Source: Qipengyuania flavescens
GTDB taxonomy: Bacteria > Pseudomonadota > Alphaproteobacteria > Sphingomonadales > Sphingomonadaceae
Reading direction: 5' to 3'
Length of the DNA: 64,000 bases
NCBI RefSeq assembly: GCF_029688735.1
Contig: NZ_JARULD010000002.1
Coordinates: forward strand, 558,001-622,000
Shown: positions 1 through 9,426 of the stretch, piece by piece
How positions within the stretch are numbered: position 1 is the first letter of the stretch
Layout of the letters: each line of letters opens with the position of its first letter
Translations under genes and position numbers: made by a program
Notes under the pieces: model-generated
The model's input: the letters and a program-made list of their open reading frames with translations, nothing else
The model's database searches: none
Told to the model about the DNA's origin: nothing

Positions 1-800
1 CCGGCGGACCCGAGAGCGAACTCACCATGACCGCCAATGCCCAGCCTGCAATCATGGCCAATTCGGTCGCGACCGCGCGCGTGCTGGAGAAGGAATTCGG
101 CGTTGCACTGGCGGACAAGGCAGACTGCGTCGCGGGCCACTCGCTTGGCGAGTACAGCGCGCTGTGCGCTGCCGGGGCCTTTTCCCTGACCGACACCGCC
201 AAGCTGCTCCGCCTGCGCGGCATCGCAATGCAGGACGCAGTCCCCATCGGCGAGGGGGCCATGGCGGCACTGCTCGGCGCCGATATCGAGACAGCGACCG
301 CACTGGCAGAGGCTGCAGCCGAGGGCCAGGTGTGCGAGGTCGCCAATGACAACGACCCGACGCAGGTGGTCATCTCCGGCCATGCGGAAGCCATCGACCG
401 CGCGATCGCAATGGCCAAGGATCACGGCATAAAGCGCGGCATCAAGCTGCCGGTGTCCGCCCCTTTCCACTGCTCGCTGATGCAGCCCGCCGCGCTACGC
501 ATGAAGACCGCGCTGGGCGAGACACCGCCGTCGGCCTTCACCGTGCCGCTCTATGCCAATGTCACGGCGGCGCGCGTCACCGATCCGGCGGAAGAACAAG
601 CGCTGCTGGTCGACCAGATCACCGGCCGCGTGCGCTGGCGCGAAAGCGTTCTCGCCATGCAGGAGGCAGGCGTCGAACGCTTCGTCGAGCTCGGCGGCAA
701 GGTCCTCGGCCCGATGGTCGGTCGGATCGCCAAGGATGCCGCGACGGTCAGCCTCGTCACCATGGAAGACCTCGAGAATTTCGCGAAGGAGAACGGATGA
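1..800 (+). CDS. fabD: Malonyl-CoA:ACP transacylase, 5' end outside window
   Basis: FabD transfers malonyl groups from CoA to acyl carrier protein at the start of fatty-acid synthesis in the cytoplasm. The reading frame is open from base 3 and lacks the N-terminal part of the family, so the gene begins upstream of the window; the ATG at 27 is internal. The nucleophile elbow GHSLGEY is present, as is the typical AQPAIMA segment before it and a conserved PVSAPFHCSLM stretch that carries the catalytic His. The stop overlaps the fabG start by 4 bp (ATGA), so the two are translationally coupled. Assignment is secure by motif and by neighbour. Confidence 0.97.
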   Translation, partial: GGPESELTMTANAQPAIMANSVATARVLEKEFGVALADKADCVAGHSLGEYSALCAAGAFSLTDTAKLLRLRGIAMQDAVPIGEGAMAALLGADIETATALAEAAAEGQVCEVANDNDPTQVVISGHAEAIDRAIAMAKDHGIKRGIKLPVSAPFHCSLMQPAALRMKTALGETPPSAFTVPLYANVTAARVTDPAEEQALLVDQITGRVRWRESVLAMQEAGVERFVELGGKVLGPMVGRIAKDAATVSLVTMEDLENFAKENG

Positions 801-1552
801 TGTTCAGCCTCGAAGGCAAGACCGCCCTCGTCACCGGCGCCAGCGGCGGGATCGGATCGTCGATCGCCTATGCCCTGGCGAAGCAGGGTGCGCGGCTGGC
901 GCTGTCCGGTTCCAACGCTGCCAAGCTGCGCGCCTTTCGCGAACAGCTTAACGACGAGTTCGGCCACGATCACGTCGAAATCACCTGCGACCTGTCGAAC
1001 CCCGAGCAGGTCGAGGAGCTGATCCCGGCCACGGTCGACACGCTCGGCAGCATGAACATCCTCGTCAACAATGCAGGCATCACGCGCGACAATCTCGCGA
1101 TGCGCATGAAGGACGAGGAGTGGGACCAAGTGATCCGCATCAACCTCGAAGCCAGCTTCCGCCTGATGCGCGCCAGCGCGCGGCCGATGATGAAGGCCAA
1201 GGGCGGGCGGATCATCTCGATCACCAGCGTGGTCGGCCACACAGGCAATCCGGGCCAGATGAACTACGTCGCGGCCAAGGCGGGCCTGACCGGCATGAGC
1301 AAGAGCCTTGCGCAGGAACTCGCCAGCCGGAACATCACCGTGAACTGCGTTGCGCCGGGCTTCATCCGCACGGCGATGACCGACGCGCTGACCGACGATC
1401 AGAAGAGCGCGATCAACACCCGCATCCCGATGGGCCGCATGGGCGAGGGCGAAGAGATCGGCGCTGCGGTTGCCTATCTCGCCAGCGACGAAGCGGCCTA
1501 TGTGACCGGGCAGACGCTGCACGTGAACGGCGGGATGGCGATGATGGGGTAG
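797..1552 (+). CDS. fabG: 3-oxoacyl-ACP reductase
   Basis: NADPH-dependent SDR that reduces 3-oxoacyl-ACP in fatty-acid elongation. The 251-residue protein has the family's normal length. Visible are the Rossmann motif GASGGIG near residue 14, NNAG, the catalytic SxxG...YVAAK with Tyr and Lys, and the C-terminal VTGQTLHVNGGMAMMG that is typical of FabG. The ATG overlaps the fabD stop, which also fixes the start. It is the last gene of this fab segment; a long inverted-repeat spacer follows. Confidence 0.96.
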   Translation: MMFSLEGKTALVTGASGGIGSSIAYALAKQGARLALSGSNAAKLRAFREQLNDEFGHDHVEITCDLSNPEQVEELIPATVDTLGSMNILVNNAGITRDNLAMRMKDEEWDQVIRINLEASFRLMRASARPMMKAKGGRIISITSVVGHTGNPGQMNYVAAKAGLTGMSKSLAQELASRNITVNCVAPGFIRTAMTDALTDDQKSAINTRIPMGRMGEGEEIGAAVAYLASDEAAYVTGQTLHVNGGMAMMG

Positions 1553-1803
1553 GAGAGGGGTTTTTGTTGGGCGCGTGAAGCGCATCCGCGCTTACCTCGG
1601 CCGTTCCGTCCGGCGCCCCTCCCGGATACTTTGTTACGTGCGGGCCGGACATCCGTCCGCCCCTTCGGCACCGGCCCACTTCCCCACCCGACCACCCACG
1701 GCACGGTATTCTATGGGTGGCCGGGTGGGGGAGTGGGCCGGTGCCGCAAGCTATCGACGGATGTCGATAGCGCACACAGCAAAAACCCAACAAAAACCTC
1801 TCA
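1553..1803. repeat. Nested imperfect inverted repeat, intergenic
   Basis: The fabG-dnaN spacer (1553-1941) holds no credible gene. Its first 250 bases form a nested inverted repeat. The outer arms are gtttttgttggg just after fabG and cccaacaaaaac near 1787-1798. The inner arms at 1666-1698 and 1714-1746 pair over 31 of 33 positions around a 15-base loop. Between them gacatccgtc (about 1648-1657) can pair with gacggatgtc (1756-1765), and 1750-1771 is itself a hairpin with 9-bp arms and a 4-base loop. No strong T tract follows the inner stem, so a simple intrinsic terminator is unlikely. It looks like a dispersed intergenic repeat unit. The stretch 1804-1941 upstream of dnaN shows no further clear structure. 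Confidence 0.75.
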
Positions 1804-1941
1804 CTTTTCCCCAAGGAATCATCGTCGCGGCGGGCGTAGCCTTGCCCCCAGATACCGCCCCGCTAAGGTCGCTATCCGTATTCCGGCGCGCGAGGGGCGA
1901 TTCCGGCCCTCGACGCGCCCAGCAGGGACGAAAGTAGGACC

Positions 1942-3066
1942 ATGAAGGCCACCATCGAACGCGCGACGCTGCTGCGCTGTCTTTCCCACGTGCAGTCGGT
2001 CGTCGAACGCCGCAACACGATCCCCATTCTTTCGAACGTCCTGATCGAGGCGGAAGGCGACAGCTCGCTGAAGGTCATGGCGACCGACCTCGATTTGCAG
2101 GTGGTCGAGCACATGGACGCCAGTGTCGAGGACGCCGGATCGATCACCGTCTCGGCCCATCTCCTGTTCGACATCGCCCGGAAGCTGCCCGAAGGCAGCC
2201 AGGTGAGCCTCGAAACCGCCGAAAACCGCATGGCGGTCAAGGCCGGGCGCAGCCGCTTCTCGCTGCCCACCCTCCCGCGGGATGACTTCCCGGTAATCGT
2301 GGAAGGCGATCTGCCGACGAGCTTCGAACTGCCGGCCAAGACGCTCGCCGAGCTGATCGATCGCACGCGCTTCGCGATCTCGACCGAGGAAACGCGCTAT
2401 TACCTCAACGGCATCTTCTTCCATGTCTCGGACGAAGACCAGCCGGTGCTCAAGGCCGCCGCGACCGACGGGCACCGCCTCGCGCGCTTCACGATCGCCC
2501 GGCCCGAAGGTGCGGACGGCATGCCCGACGTGATCGTGCCACGCAAAGCCGTGGCCGAACTGCGCAAGCTGCTGGAGGAATCGATGGACGGCAATGTCCA
2601 GATCGACCTTTCGGCCAGCAAGGTGCGCTTCACGCTCGGTGGCGAGGGCGGGGTGGTGCTGACCAGCAAGCTGATCGACGGCACTTTCCCGGATTATTCC
2701 CGCGTTATTCCAACGGGTAACGACAAGCTTCTCAAGCTCGATCCGAAAAGCTTCTTCGCCGGTGTCGACCGCGTGGCGACCATCGCGACCGAGAAGACCC
2801 GCGCGGTGAAGATGGGCCTCGACAAGGATAAGATCACGCTGACCGTCACCTCGCCAGACAATGGCGTGGCGTCGGAAGAAGTGCCCGCGGAATACAGCTC
2901 CGACGGGTTCGAGATCGGCTTCAACGCAGGCTATCTGAAGGACATCCTCAGCCAGATCGACAGCGACGTGGTCGAGATCCACCTCGCCGATGCAGGCGCA
3001 CCGACGCTGATCCGCAAGGATGAGAATGCGCCTGCGCTCTACGTGCTGATGCCGATGCGGGTTTGA
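1942..3066 (+). CDS. dnaN: DNA polymerase III beta subunit (sliding clamp)
   Basis: DnaN is the ring-shaped processivity clamp that holds replicative polymerase and repair proteins on DNA. The 374-residue protein has the normal clamp length and the three-repeat character of the family, beginning MKATIERATLL and ending with the conserved MPMRV tail. The motif ERRNTIPILSNV near residue 20 and EETRYYLNGIFFH in the central repeat are typical. It is not next to dnaA or recF here, as in many alphaproteobacteria. A large inverted repeat lies upstream and a DUF2855 gene 59 bp downstream. Confidence 0.97.
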   Translation: MKATIERATLLRCLSHVQSVVERRNTIPILSNVLIEAEGDSSLKVMATDLDLQVVEHMDASVEDAGSITVSAHLLFDIARKLPEGSQVSLETAENRMAVKAGRSRFSLPTLPRDDFPVIVEGDLPTSFELPAKTLAELIDRTRFAISTEETRYYLNGIFFHVSDEDQPVLKAAATDGHRLARFTIARPEGADGMPDVIVPRKAVAELRKLLEESMDGNVQIDLSASKVRFTLGGEGGVVLTSKLIDGTFPDYSRVIPTGNDKLLKLDPKSFFAGVDRVATIATEKTRAVKMGLDKDKITLTVTSPDNGVASEEVPAEYSSDGFEIGFNAGYLKDILSQIDSDVVEIHLADAGAPTLIRKDENAPALYVLMPMRV

Positions 3067-3125
3067 CCCTCGCCGGGGGCTGGAATTCGCGCTAGCGTCG
3101 CTCCTTCGAAAAAGGGAGAGATGCG

Positions 3126-4196
3126 ATGCGCGAAGTCCATGTCGACAAGGCCGATCTGACCAAGACCCATATCGCGGAGCGCGAACTCGGCGATCTGGCC
3201 GACGAGGCCGTGCGCCTTGAGATCGAAAGCTTTTCGGTTACGGCGAACAACGTCACTTACGCGGTAGTCGGCGACGGCTTCGGCTACTGGAATTTCTTCC
3301 CTGCCCCGGACGGCCACGGCATCGTGCCGATGTGGGGCCATGCGCGGGTCGCCCGGAGCAACCATCCCGATTTCGCCGAGGGCGAGCGGGTCTATGGTTA
3401 TCTGCCCATGGGCACGCATCTCGACGTCCTGCCCGGCAAGGTTTCGGCCAGCGGCTTCACCGACATGGCCGAGCATCGCCAGCCGATGAGCCCGATCTAC
3501 AACCAGTATTCGCGACTGGCGGCCGATCCCGAACACGATCCGGCACGCGAGAGCGAGCGCATGATCTTCGGGCCGCTGTTCAAGACCGGCTTTCTCATCG
3601 AATACTTCATGCGTTCCGAGGAATGGTTCGGCGCCCAACAGGTGATCCTCACCAGCGCTTCCTCCAAAACCGCCATGGGGTTGGCGAGCGTGACCAAGCG
3701 CCGCTCGCCCCAAATACGCCGTGTGGGGCTGACGTCTGCCGGAAATGTCGCCTTCGTGAAGGAAAGCGGCCTCTACGACCGCGTACTGTCGTACGAAGAC
3801 ATCGGCGATATCGAGGGCACGGATAGCGTCTCGGTCGATTTCGCCGGCAATGCGAGTGTCCTGCGCCGCCTGCATGAGCATCTGGGCGATGCGCTCAAAT
3901 ACTCGTGCCTTGTCGGCGCAACCCACATTAATGAACGCGGCAGCGGCACCGACGGCATCCCCGGGCCGACGCCGACCCTGTTCTTCGCGCCCGATCACGC
4001 AGTTGCCCTGTTCAAGTCGGTCGGACCGGAAGAGGCGGGCAAGCAGATCGGGGCAAGCTGGCACGGCTTTCTCGAAGACGCTGGCGACAGCATAGGGATC
4101 GAGCGCAAACAGGGGCTGGAGGCCGCGCGCGATACCTTCGTCGCCATGCTTGGCGGCGACATCGACCCTGCGAAGGGTATCGTTATCGAGCCCTAG
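3126..4196 (+). CDS. DUF2855 family protein
   Basis: The 356-residue protein resembles the DUF2855 family, which is distantly related to medium-chain dehydrogenases. Seen are the N-terminal SFSVTANNVTYAV and YWNFFP segments, the GYLPMGTHLDV stretch, and the conserved TSASSKTAMGLA segment that occupies the nucleotide-binding position. No Zn ligands or biochemical function can be named. GGGAGAG lies 5 bases before the chosen ATG; an ATG at 3121 is out of frame. The stop is 4 bases from the convergent stop of the MDR gene, with a small gagccc/gggctc dyad over the junction. Confidence 0.85.
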   Translation: MREVHVDKADLTKTHIAERELGDLADEAVRLEIESFSVTANNVTYAVVGDGFGYWNFFPAPDGHGIVPMWGHARVARSNHPDFAEGERVYGYLPMGTHLDVLPGKVSASGFTDMAEHRQPMSPIYNQYSRLAADPEHDPARESERMIFGPLFKTGFLIEYFMRSEEWFGAQQVILTSASSKTAMGLASVTKRRSPQIRRVGLTSAGNVAFVKESGLYDRVLSYEDIGDIEGTDSVSVDFAGNASVLRRLHEHLGDALKYSCLVGATHINERGSGTDGIPGPTPTLFFAPDHAVALFKSVGPEEAGKQIGASWHGFLEDAGDSIGIERKQGLEAARDTFVAMLGGDIDPAKGIVIEP

Positions 4197-4200
4197 GGGC

Positions 4201-5211
4201 TCAGACCTCCACCGCGATCTTGCCGAAGTGGCTGCCGCTTTCTTGGTGGCGGAACGCATCGGCAAGGTCGGCCAGTGCGAAGGTGTCGCTGACCACAGGT
4301 TTGATGCCATTCGCTTCGATCGCGGCGATCATATCCTGCTGCATGCTCCGGCTGCCCACCGTAAGCCCCTGGACCTTCAAATTCTTCGAGAAGAGCAGGG
4401 CGGTCTGCACCGGTCCCGCAACGCCAGCCAGCACACCGAGTAGCGCGACATGCCCGCCGACCCGCGTTGCCAGCATCGATTGGTCGAGCGTGCCCGCGCC
4501 GCCGATCTCGACGACGCAATCGACGCCGCGTCCGCCCGTCAGTTCGAGCGCTTTGGGCCCCCAGGCCTCGACCTCCTTGTAATTGATGAGGTGGTCGGCC
4601 CCCATCGATTTCACTCTCTCGAGCTTCTCGTCGGAAGAACTGGTCGCGATGACGGTCGCCCCTGCCGCCTTGGCGAATTGTAGCGCAAAGATCGAAACGC
4701 CGCCGGTGCCTTGAACAAGGACCGTGTCGCCGGGCTTCACGGCGTAGTCCGCGAACAGCGCGCGCCACGCGGTCAGGCCGGCGCAGGTTAGCGTCGCCGC
4801 TTCGGCATGGCTGAAACCGGCGGGCGCGCGGGTGAACCAGTGCGTCGGCGCGGTGATCGCCTCGCGCGCATAGCCGTCGATCCCGTCGCCCGGCACGCGG
4901 GTGAAAGCGCTTTGCGGAGGCGGGCCGGTGAGCCAGTCGGGGAAGAAGGTCGAGACGACGTGATCGCCGACGGCGAACTCGCTTACGCCGTCACCCACCG
5001 CCGTCACCACACCGGCACCATCGGACATGGGGATGCGGCCCTGCTCGGTCGGGATCATGCCCTTTACGACAGCATAGTCGTGGTAATTCAGCGAGCTAGC
5101 CTTGATATCGACCGTGATCTCTCCCGGTCCCGGATCGGCGGGGCCGTCCAGATCGACCAGTTCGAGAGCATCGAGCGTGGAGGGCGTCGCGCCGGTGCGG
5201 ATAGCTTTCAT
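4201..5211 (-). CDS. NAD(P)-dependent MDR alcohol dehydrogenase / quinone oxidoreductase-like
   Basis: Zinc-free medium-chain reductase-like protein of 336 residues. The N-terminal GroES-like fold runs to about residue 120 (NYHDYAVVKGM, PMSDGAGVV, VGDHVV). The Rossmann domain carries VQGTGGVSIFALQFAKAAGA, and IGGAGTLDQS follows. The structural and catalytic Zn cysteines of classical alcohol dehydrogenases are absent. The ATG overlaps the stop of the upstream amidohydrolase gene (ATGA), which fixes this start and discards a longer open frame reaching 5496. It is the last gene of a minus-strand run. The substrate is unknown. Confidence 0.88.
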   Translation of the reverse strand: MKAIRTGATPSTLDALELVDLDGPADPGPGEITVDIKASSLNYHDYAVVKGMIPTEQGRIPMSDGAGVVTAVGDGVSEFAVGDHVVSTFFPDWLTGPPPQSAFTRVPGDGIDGYAREAITAPTHWFTRAPAGFSHAEAATLTCAGLTAWRALFADYAVKPGDTVLVQGTGGVSIFALQFAKAAGATVIATSSSDEKLERVKSMGADHLINYKEVEAWGPKALELTGGRGVDCVVEIGGAGTLDQSMLATRVGGHVALLGVLAGVAGPVQTALLFSKNLKVQGLTVGSRSMQQDMIAAIEANGIKPVVSDTFALADLADAFRHQESGSHFGKIAVEV

Positions 5212-6959
5212 TCTGCTGCCTCCGCGAGTTCGGCGCGCTGCGGGCCGCGGATTAGCCCGCCCGGCGTCTCGCCGGTCCACTCGCCCTCGCGGAAGGTGAC
5301 CTTGCCGTTCTTGATCGTAGCGACATAGCCTTCCGCCTTTTGCAGCAATCGCTTGCCGCCTGCCGGAAGATCGAACGCCAGCCACGGCTTGCCCAGCTTC
5401 AGCCGCTCCATGTCGATGATGTTGAGATCGGCGAGATAGCCCGGCGCGATCACGCCGCGGTCTTCCAGGCCATAGAGTCGCGCGGTGTCGCTGCACTGCC
5501 GCTTGATCGCATTCTCAAGGCTGATCGTGCCGCGGTCCCGGTCGCGCACCCAGTGCTGCAGCATGAAGGTGGGCGAGGCCGCATCGCAGATCGTCCCACA
5601 ATGCGCACCGCCATCGGAGAGCGAATTCACCGTGTCGTCGGACTGCTGGAGGTCCATCAGGAAGTCGAGATTGCCGTCAGCGTAATTGAGAATCGGCAGG
5701 TAGATGAAGCCCTTGCCATCGTCGCGGCAGAGGAGGTCGTAGGCGTATTCCGCGCCCGACTTGCCCGCCTTTTCGGCCCGTGCGGCGATGCTTTCTTCCG
5801 CCGTCGGCTCGTAATTGAAGTCGGGGTCCATCTCGAATTGCATCGACCAGCCCTGGCAAACGACCATGATCAGCCCGATGATGTCCTGGTTGACCTCCGA
5901 GAGGTCGTTTTCTTCCGACAGCAGCTGCGCCTTGAACTCGGGGTCGAGCAGTTTCGCCTTCTGCTCCTCCCACGGCAGTTCCTCGATCGCCTGCCAGCTC
6001 GGGCGGAAACGGAAGGGGTGGACAGTGCCCTGCCACGCCATGACGATACCGTTTCCACGCAGCGCGATCTGGGCGACGATATTCGCGCCGTTGTCGTTTT
6101 CCGCGCGCAGGCTTGCGATCTGCTCGTCGAGCGACATTTCCTTGGCGATCGATTGCAGCGCGGCATAGGTGCAGGGCAGGCCGGTCTCGCGGCTGAGCGC
6201 GCCCATCCAGCCGAACTCGTTCCACTCGCGCTTCATGTCGCTGGCCATCTCGAACACGCCGTGACCGGCGCGGCCCATGGCGCGGCCTATTTCGATCAGC
6301 TCTTCCTTCGTTGCGGTGGTCCCGGGAACGACTTCGCCGTCGATATCCCGGTGGAGCACGGTGCGCGAAGTCGAGAAACCTAGCGCACCTGCGCGGACGC
6401 CGTCTTCGACGATGGCGGCCATCTGCTCGATATCTTCATCGGTCGGGATCGCGCCGGGCCGTTCGCGGTCGCCGAGCACATAGGCGCGGACCGAACCGTG
6501 CGGGACATGGGTGCCGACGTCGACCGTGCGCGGCAGCTTCTCGAGCGCGTCGAGATATTCGGGGAAAGTCTCCCAGTTCCAGTTCATCCCTTCGGCAAGC
6601 GCGGTGCCGGGAATGTCCTCGACGCCTTCCATCAGGCCGATCAGCCATTCATGCTTGTCGGGGCGAGCGGGCGCGAAGCCGACTCCGCAATTGCCCATCA
6701 CCACCGTCGTGACGCCGTGCCAGCTGCTCGGCGCCATTTCCTGGTCCCATGTCGCCTGTCCGTCGTAATGCGTGTGGATGTCGACGAAGCCGGGCGTGAC
6801 CAGCTTGCCGTCCGCATCGATTTCCTCGGCAGCGTCGCCGGATACCGTGCCGACTTGCGCGATCAGGCCGTCCTTCACGGCGACATCGCCGGTGAAGCGG
6901 GTATTGCCGGTCCCATCCACGATGGTGCCGTTGCGAATGATAAGATCGAATGCGGGCAT
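5208..6959 (-). CDS. N-acyl-D-amino-acid deacylase-like amidohydrolase
   Basis: Metal-dependent amidohydrolase of the D-aminoacylase/dihydroorotase group, 583 residues from the ATG at 6959, which is preceded by GAGGAG. The N-terminal segment has [12 protein letters not shown], and the metal-binding [12 protein letters not shown] is followed by [18 protein letters not shown], a hallmark of this subfamily. The late [12 protein letters not shown] carries the conserved Asp, and the tail has [12 protein letters not shown]. An open frame extends to 7019, but those residues look non-native. The family hydrolyses N-acyl-D-amino acids or related amides; the exact substrate is not visible. It is co-directional with an MFS transporter upstream, which might carry the substrate (inference). 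Confidence 0.9.
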   Translation of the reverse strand: MPAFDLIIRNGTIVDGTGNTRFTGDVAVKDGLIAQVGTVSGDAAEEIDADGKLVTPGFVDIHTHYDGQATWDQEMAPSSWHGVTTVVMGNCGVGFAPARPDKHEWLIGLMEGVEDIPGTALAEGMNWNWETFPEYLDALEKLPRTVDVGTHVPHGSVRAYVLGDRERPGAIPTDEDIEQMAAIVEDGVRAGALGFSTSRTVLHRDIDGEVVPGTTATKEELIEIGRAMGRAGHGVFEMASDMKREWNEFGWMGALSRETGLPCTYAALQSIAKEMSLDEQIASLRAENDNGANIVAQIALRGNGIVMAWQGTVHPFRFRPSWQAIEELPWEEQKAKLLDPEFKAQLLSEENDLSEVNQDIIGLIMVVCQGWSMQFEMDPDFNYEPTAEESIAARAEKAGKSGAEYAYDLLCRDDGKGFIYLPILNYADGNLDFLMDLQQSDDTVNSLSDGGAHCGTICDAASPTFMLQHWVRDRDRGTISLENAIKRQCSDTARLYGLEDRGVIAPGYLADLNIIDMERLKLGKPWLAFDLPAGGKRLLQKAEGYVATIKNGKVTFREGEWTGETPGGLIRGPQRAELAEAAE

Positions 6960-7022
6960 GGTTGTGTGCTCCTCTCTCCGCCGAAGAAGGTTCCACATTG
7001 CAACCGATCTGTCCAGCACTTC

Positions 7023-8504
7023 TCAGGCGGAGCGATCGGGCATCCGGACGGACAGCAGGATCGCGAGGCCGATGGCGAACAGCAAATGGATCGATGTCAT
7101 GCCGATGCGCTGGTCGCCCGACCACAGGGTGAACTGTTCGACCAGCAGTGGCCCCATCCATACGGTGATCGTCCCGGCGATGGCGTAGAGGCCGAAGAAC
7201 TCGCCGCTGCGCCCCGGCGGCGCGAGCGCGACGAGCATGGTTCGGCTGGAGCTGATGCTCGCCGTGGCGGTGATCGCGATAATGCTTATCAGGCCGAGAT
7301 AGACGAGATCGGAGAGGGTCGAGAACACGAGACCGTCCCAGACTTCGACATTGTCCACCAGCCCGAAAAACAGGCTCTCGCGCGTGATGCTCAGCTGCAC
7401 CAGGCCGGTGACGACCATGGCAAGGATTTCGAGCGCCAGCGCCGTCTTCACGCCGACGCGCTCTTCCAGCCAGCCGCCGAAGATGCCGCCGCCGAATGCG
7501 CAGGCGCTGGCGAAGATCGCGTAGCAGAGCATTTCGAGGAAATTCCATTGCAGGAACAGCGCGACATAGACCGCGCCCAGCGCAAGTAGTGCTGCCATCG
7601 CATCGGCGTAGAACATGCGGGCGATGAGGAACTTCATCAGCTCGCGGAACCGCGTCGCTTCGCGCAAGGTGCGGAAAACGCTGCGCGCTCCATCCCTGAA
7701 GGCGTTTGTCCAGCTGGCGCCCGGCTGTCCCGGGTCTTTCGCATTCAGGAAGAACGGGATCGAGAACGCGCCCAGCCAGACCGCGCAGATCGGGCCGACG
7801 AGCCTTGCGTGTTCGAAGCGCTCGAGATCGACGCCGAAAAGCGGGGAGGCGAAAGGCCAGCCCACCGCTGCGGGCAGGACGAAGAACAGGGCGATGGCAA
7901 TGAAGATCAGCGTCGCGGCGAGGTTGCCGAGGCCGAGACCCAAACCCGATATCATCGCCAGGCGGCGCGGCTCTCCGGCGACGCTCAGCATCGCATTGTG
8001 CGTCACTTCCGAATAGGTATAGCCGACGTAAGCCACCACCAGCAGGGTCATGATCGCCGGAGTAGAAAGCCCTTCGCCACCGGGCATGGCGAACCACAGC
8101 CCCGCAGATGCCAGTGCGATCGCGCCAAGGAACACGGCGAGAATCGGTTTGAGCCTGCCGCCTCTATCCAGTGCGGCCCCGAGAAAGGGTGCGGTCAGCG
8201 CAGCGATCACGCCTGCCCATTTCGTCACGCTGGCGATAGTCGCCTGGCCGATGGCATTCGCCTGCGCCAGCGCCTCCTCCGGCTCCAGCCCTTCGAGAGT
8301 ACCGCTGGCCAGCACATCGCCGCCGATAATGTCCCGCGCGAAATAGGGCGCGAAGATGTAAATGACCACGAGGATGTAATAGGGATTGCGCGCCCATTCG
8401 AAGACCGCCCAAGCGAAGCCCGTGCGGCTCAGCGCGCCGCCTTCGCCAGTGTGGGGGCGAGCGAAGGCGGGCCGGATGTTCGGGTCGGGATTGGCAGTTT
8501 CCAT
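7023..8504 (-). CDS. MFS transporter, UMF1/Atg22-like
   Basis: Integral inner-membrane protein of 493 residues from the ATG at 8504 with about twelve hydrophobic segments. The N-terminal motif GFAWAVFEWARNPYYILVV, followed by PYFARDIIGG, is characteristic of the UMF1 branch of the major facilitator superfamily. PFLGAALDRGGRLKP matches the conserved cytoplasmic loop 2-3. The frame is open back to 8624, but the added sequence is Arg/Ala-rich and lacks support. It lies between the phaZ-like hydrolase and the amidohydrolase genes on the same strand, with gaps of 40 and 63 bp, so co-transcription is likely. The transported compound is unknown. Confidence 0.88.
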   Translation of the reverse strand: METANPDPNIRPAFARPHTGEGGALSRTGFAWAVFEWARNPYYILVVIYIFAPYFARDIIGGDVLASGTLEGLEPEEALAQANAIGQATIASVTKWAGVIAALTAPFLGAALDRGGRLKPILAVFLGAIALASAGLWFAMPGGEGLSTPAIMTLLVVAYVGYTYSEVTHNAMLSVAGEPRRLAMISGLGLGLGNLAATLIFIAIALFFVLPAAVGWPFASPLFGVDLERFEHARLVGPICAVWLGAFSIPFFLNAKDPGQPGASWTNAFRDGARSVFRTLREATRFRELMKFLIARMFYADAMAALLALGAVYVALFLQWNFLEMLCYAIFASACAFGGGIFGGWLEERVGVKTALALEILAMVVTGLVQLSITRESLFFGLVDNVEVWDGLVFSTLSDLVYLGLISIIAITATASISSSRTMLVALAPPGRSGEFFGLYAIAGTITVWMGPLLVEQFTLWSGDQRIGMTSIHLLFAIGLAILLSVRMPDRSA

Positions 8505-8544
8505 CGGTCTGGCTCGTCCTTTCCGATGGTCTGCCGTGCCGCCC

Positions 8545-9381
8545 TCAGGCTGCGCGGCGGCCTTCCGCTTCGGTTTCCGGAGCGTCGAGGAACTCGCGTA
8601 GCATCGCGACGCTCTCGTCCGCATGGGTCAGCAGGAACAGGTGTCCGCCGCCTTCGAAGACCTCTAGCCGCGCATTGGGAATGGCCGATGCGAGGATGCG
8701 CCCGTTGATGAGCGGGACGATCTGGTCCTCGTCACCCATCATCACCAGCACCTCCTTCGCCATGAAAGGCAGGGCGGGGAGGCTGGTCCAGCCGAGCATG
8801 GCGAGCAGCTGGTAGAAATAGCCGCGCGGCGAAGGCGGTTTGAGGCGACCGATATGGTCTTCCTTGCTCCCGGCTCGCTTGGTCATACCGCCGTACAGCG
8901 TCATGAAATGCTCGTTCATGAAGTCAGGATCGATATAGCGGCGCGGATTGGCCATCTTGGTGAGCGCTGCCGGCTTCCCGGGCACCATCAACATCCCAGC
9001 CGTCGTCGCAACCAGCACAAGCCGCCGGGTGCGCTTGGGATATTGCAGCGTGAAGTGCTGCGCCATCGCACCGCCCCAGCTCACACCCATGACATCCACC
9101 TCGCCCAAGCCGAGCTGATCGAGGATCTGGTTCGCCGTCCAGCTCATGGTGAAGGGGTTGTAGGGGACGGTCGGATCGGGGCTTTCGCCCGTGCCCGGCA
9201 TGTCGAACATCACGAAACCGCGCTCGGTCAGCCGCTCCGCCAGCGGGGCAACCGCCTCGATGTTCGCGCCGATGCCGTTGAAAAACAGGATCGGCGGATG
9301 GTCCGATTTTTCGTCCAGCCGCCAATGCGCGACACGCAATGTGCGCCCGCCGGCCTCCATCATCTCGATGGTTGCGGTCAT
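8545..9381 (-). CDS. phaZ: Poly(3-hydroxyalkanoate) depolymerase, intracellular mcl type
   Basis: Alpha/beta hydrolase of 278 residues that closely follows the intracellular medium-chain-length PHA depolymerase pattern known from Pseudomonas PhaZ. Shared segments are LFFNGIGANIEAVAPL near the N-terminus, the nucleophile elbow GVSWGGAMAQHF, the VPGKPAALTKMANPRRYI stretch, LAMLGWTSLP, and GDEDQIVPLINGRIL with the acid, then GGHLFLLTHADE with the His. It would release 3-hydroxyacids from stored polymer. It sits 45 bp downstream of phaC on the same strand, which supports the call. The ATG at 9381 with AGGA upstream is preferred over a GTG at 9405. Confidence 0.88.
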   Translation of the reverse strand: MTATIEMMEAGGRTLRVAHWRLDEKSDHPPILFFNGIGANIEAVAPLAERLTERGFVMFDMPGTGESPDPTVPYNPFTMSWTANQILDQLGLGEVDVMGVSWGGAMAQHFTLQYPKRTRRLVLVATTAGMLMVPGKPAALTKMANPRRYIDPDFMNEHFMTLYGGMTKRAGSKEDHIGRLKPPSPRGYFYQLLAMLGWTSLPALPFMAKEVLVMMGDEDQIVPLINGRILASAIPNARLEVFEGGGHLFLLTHADESVAMLREFLDAPETEAEGRRAA

Positions 9382-9426
9382 GGGATCGGTCCTGGATGCG
9401 GTCACGCAGTGGTGCCTTTCGTCAAT

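Noticed and set aside
1666-1746. Intrinsic terminator of the fab operon
   Set aside because: The stem is far longer than usual, the loop is 15 bases and no T tract follows; it is better described as a repeat unit.
5212-5496. N-terminal extension of the MDR gene
   Set aside because: It is the amidohydrolase C-terminus read in another frame. The MDR start is fixed by the ATGA overlap at 5208-5211.
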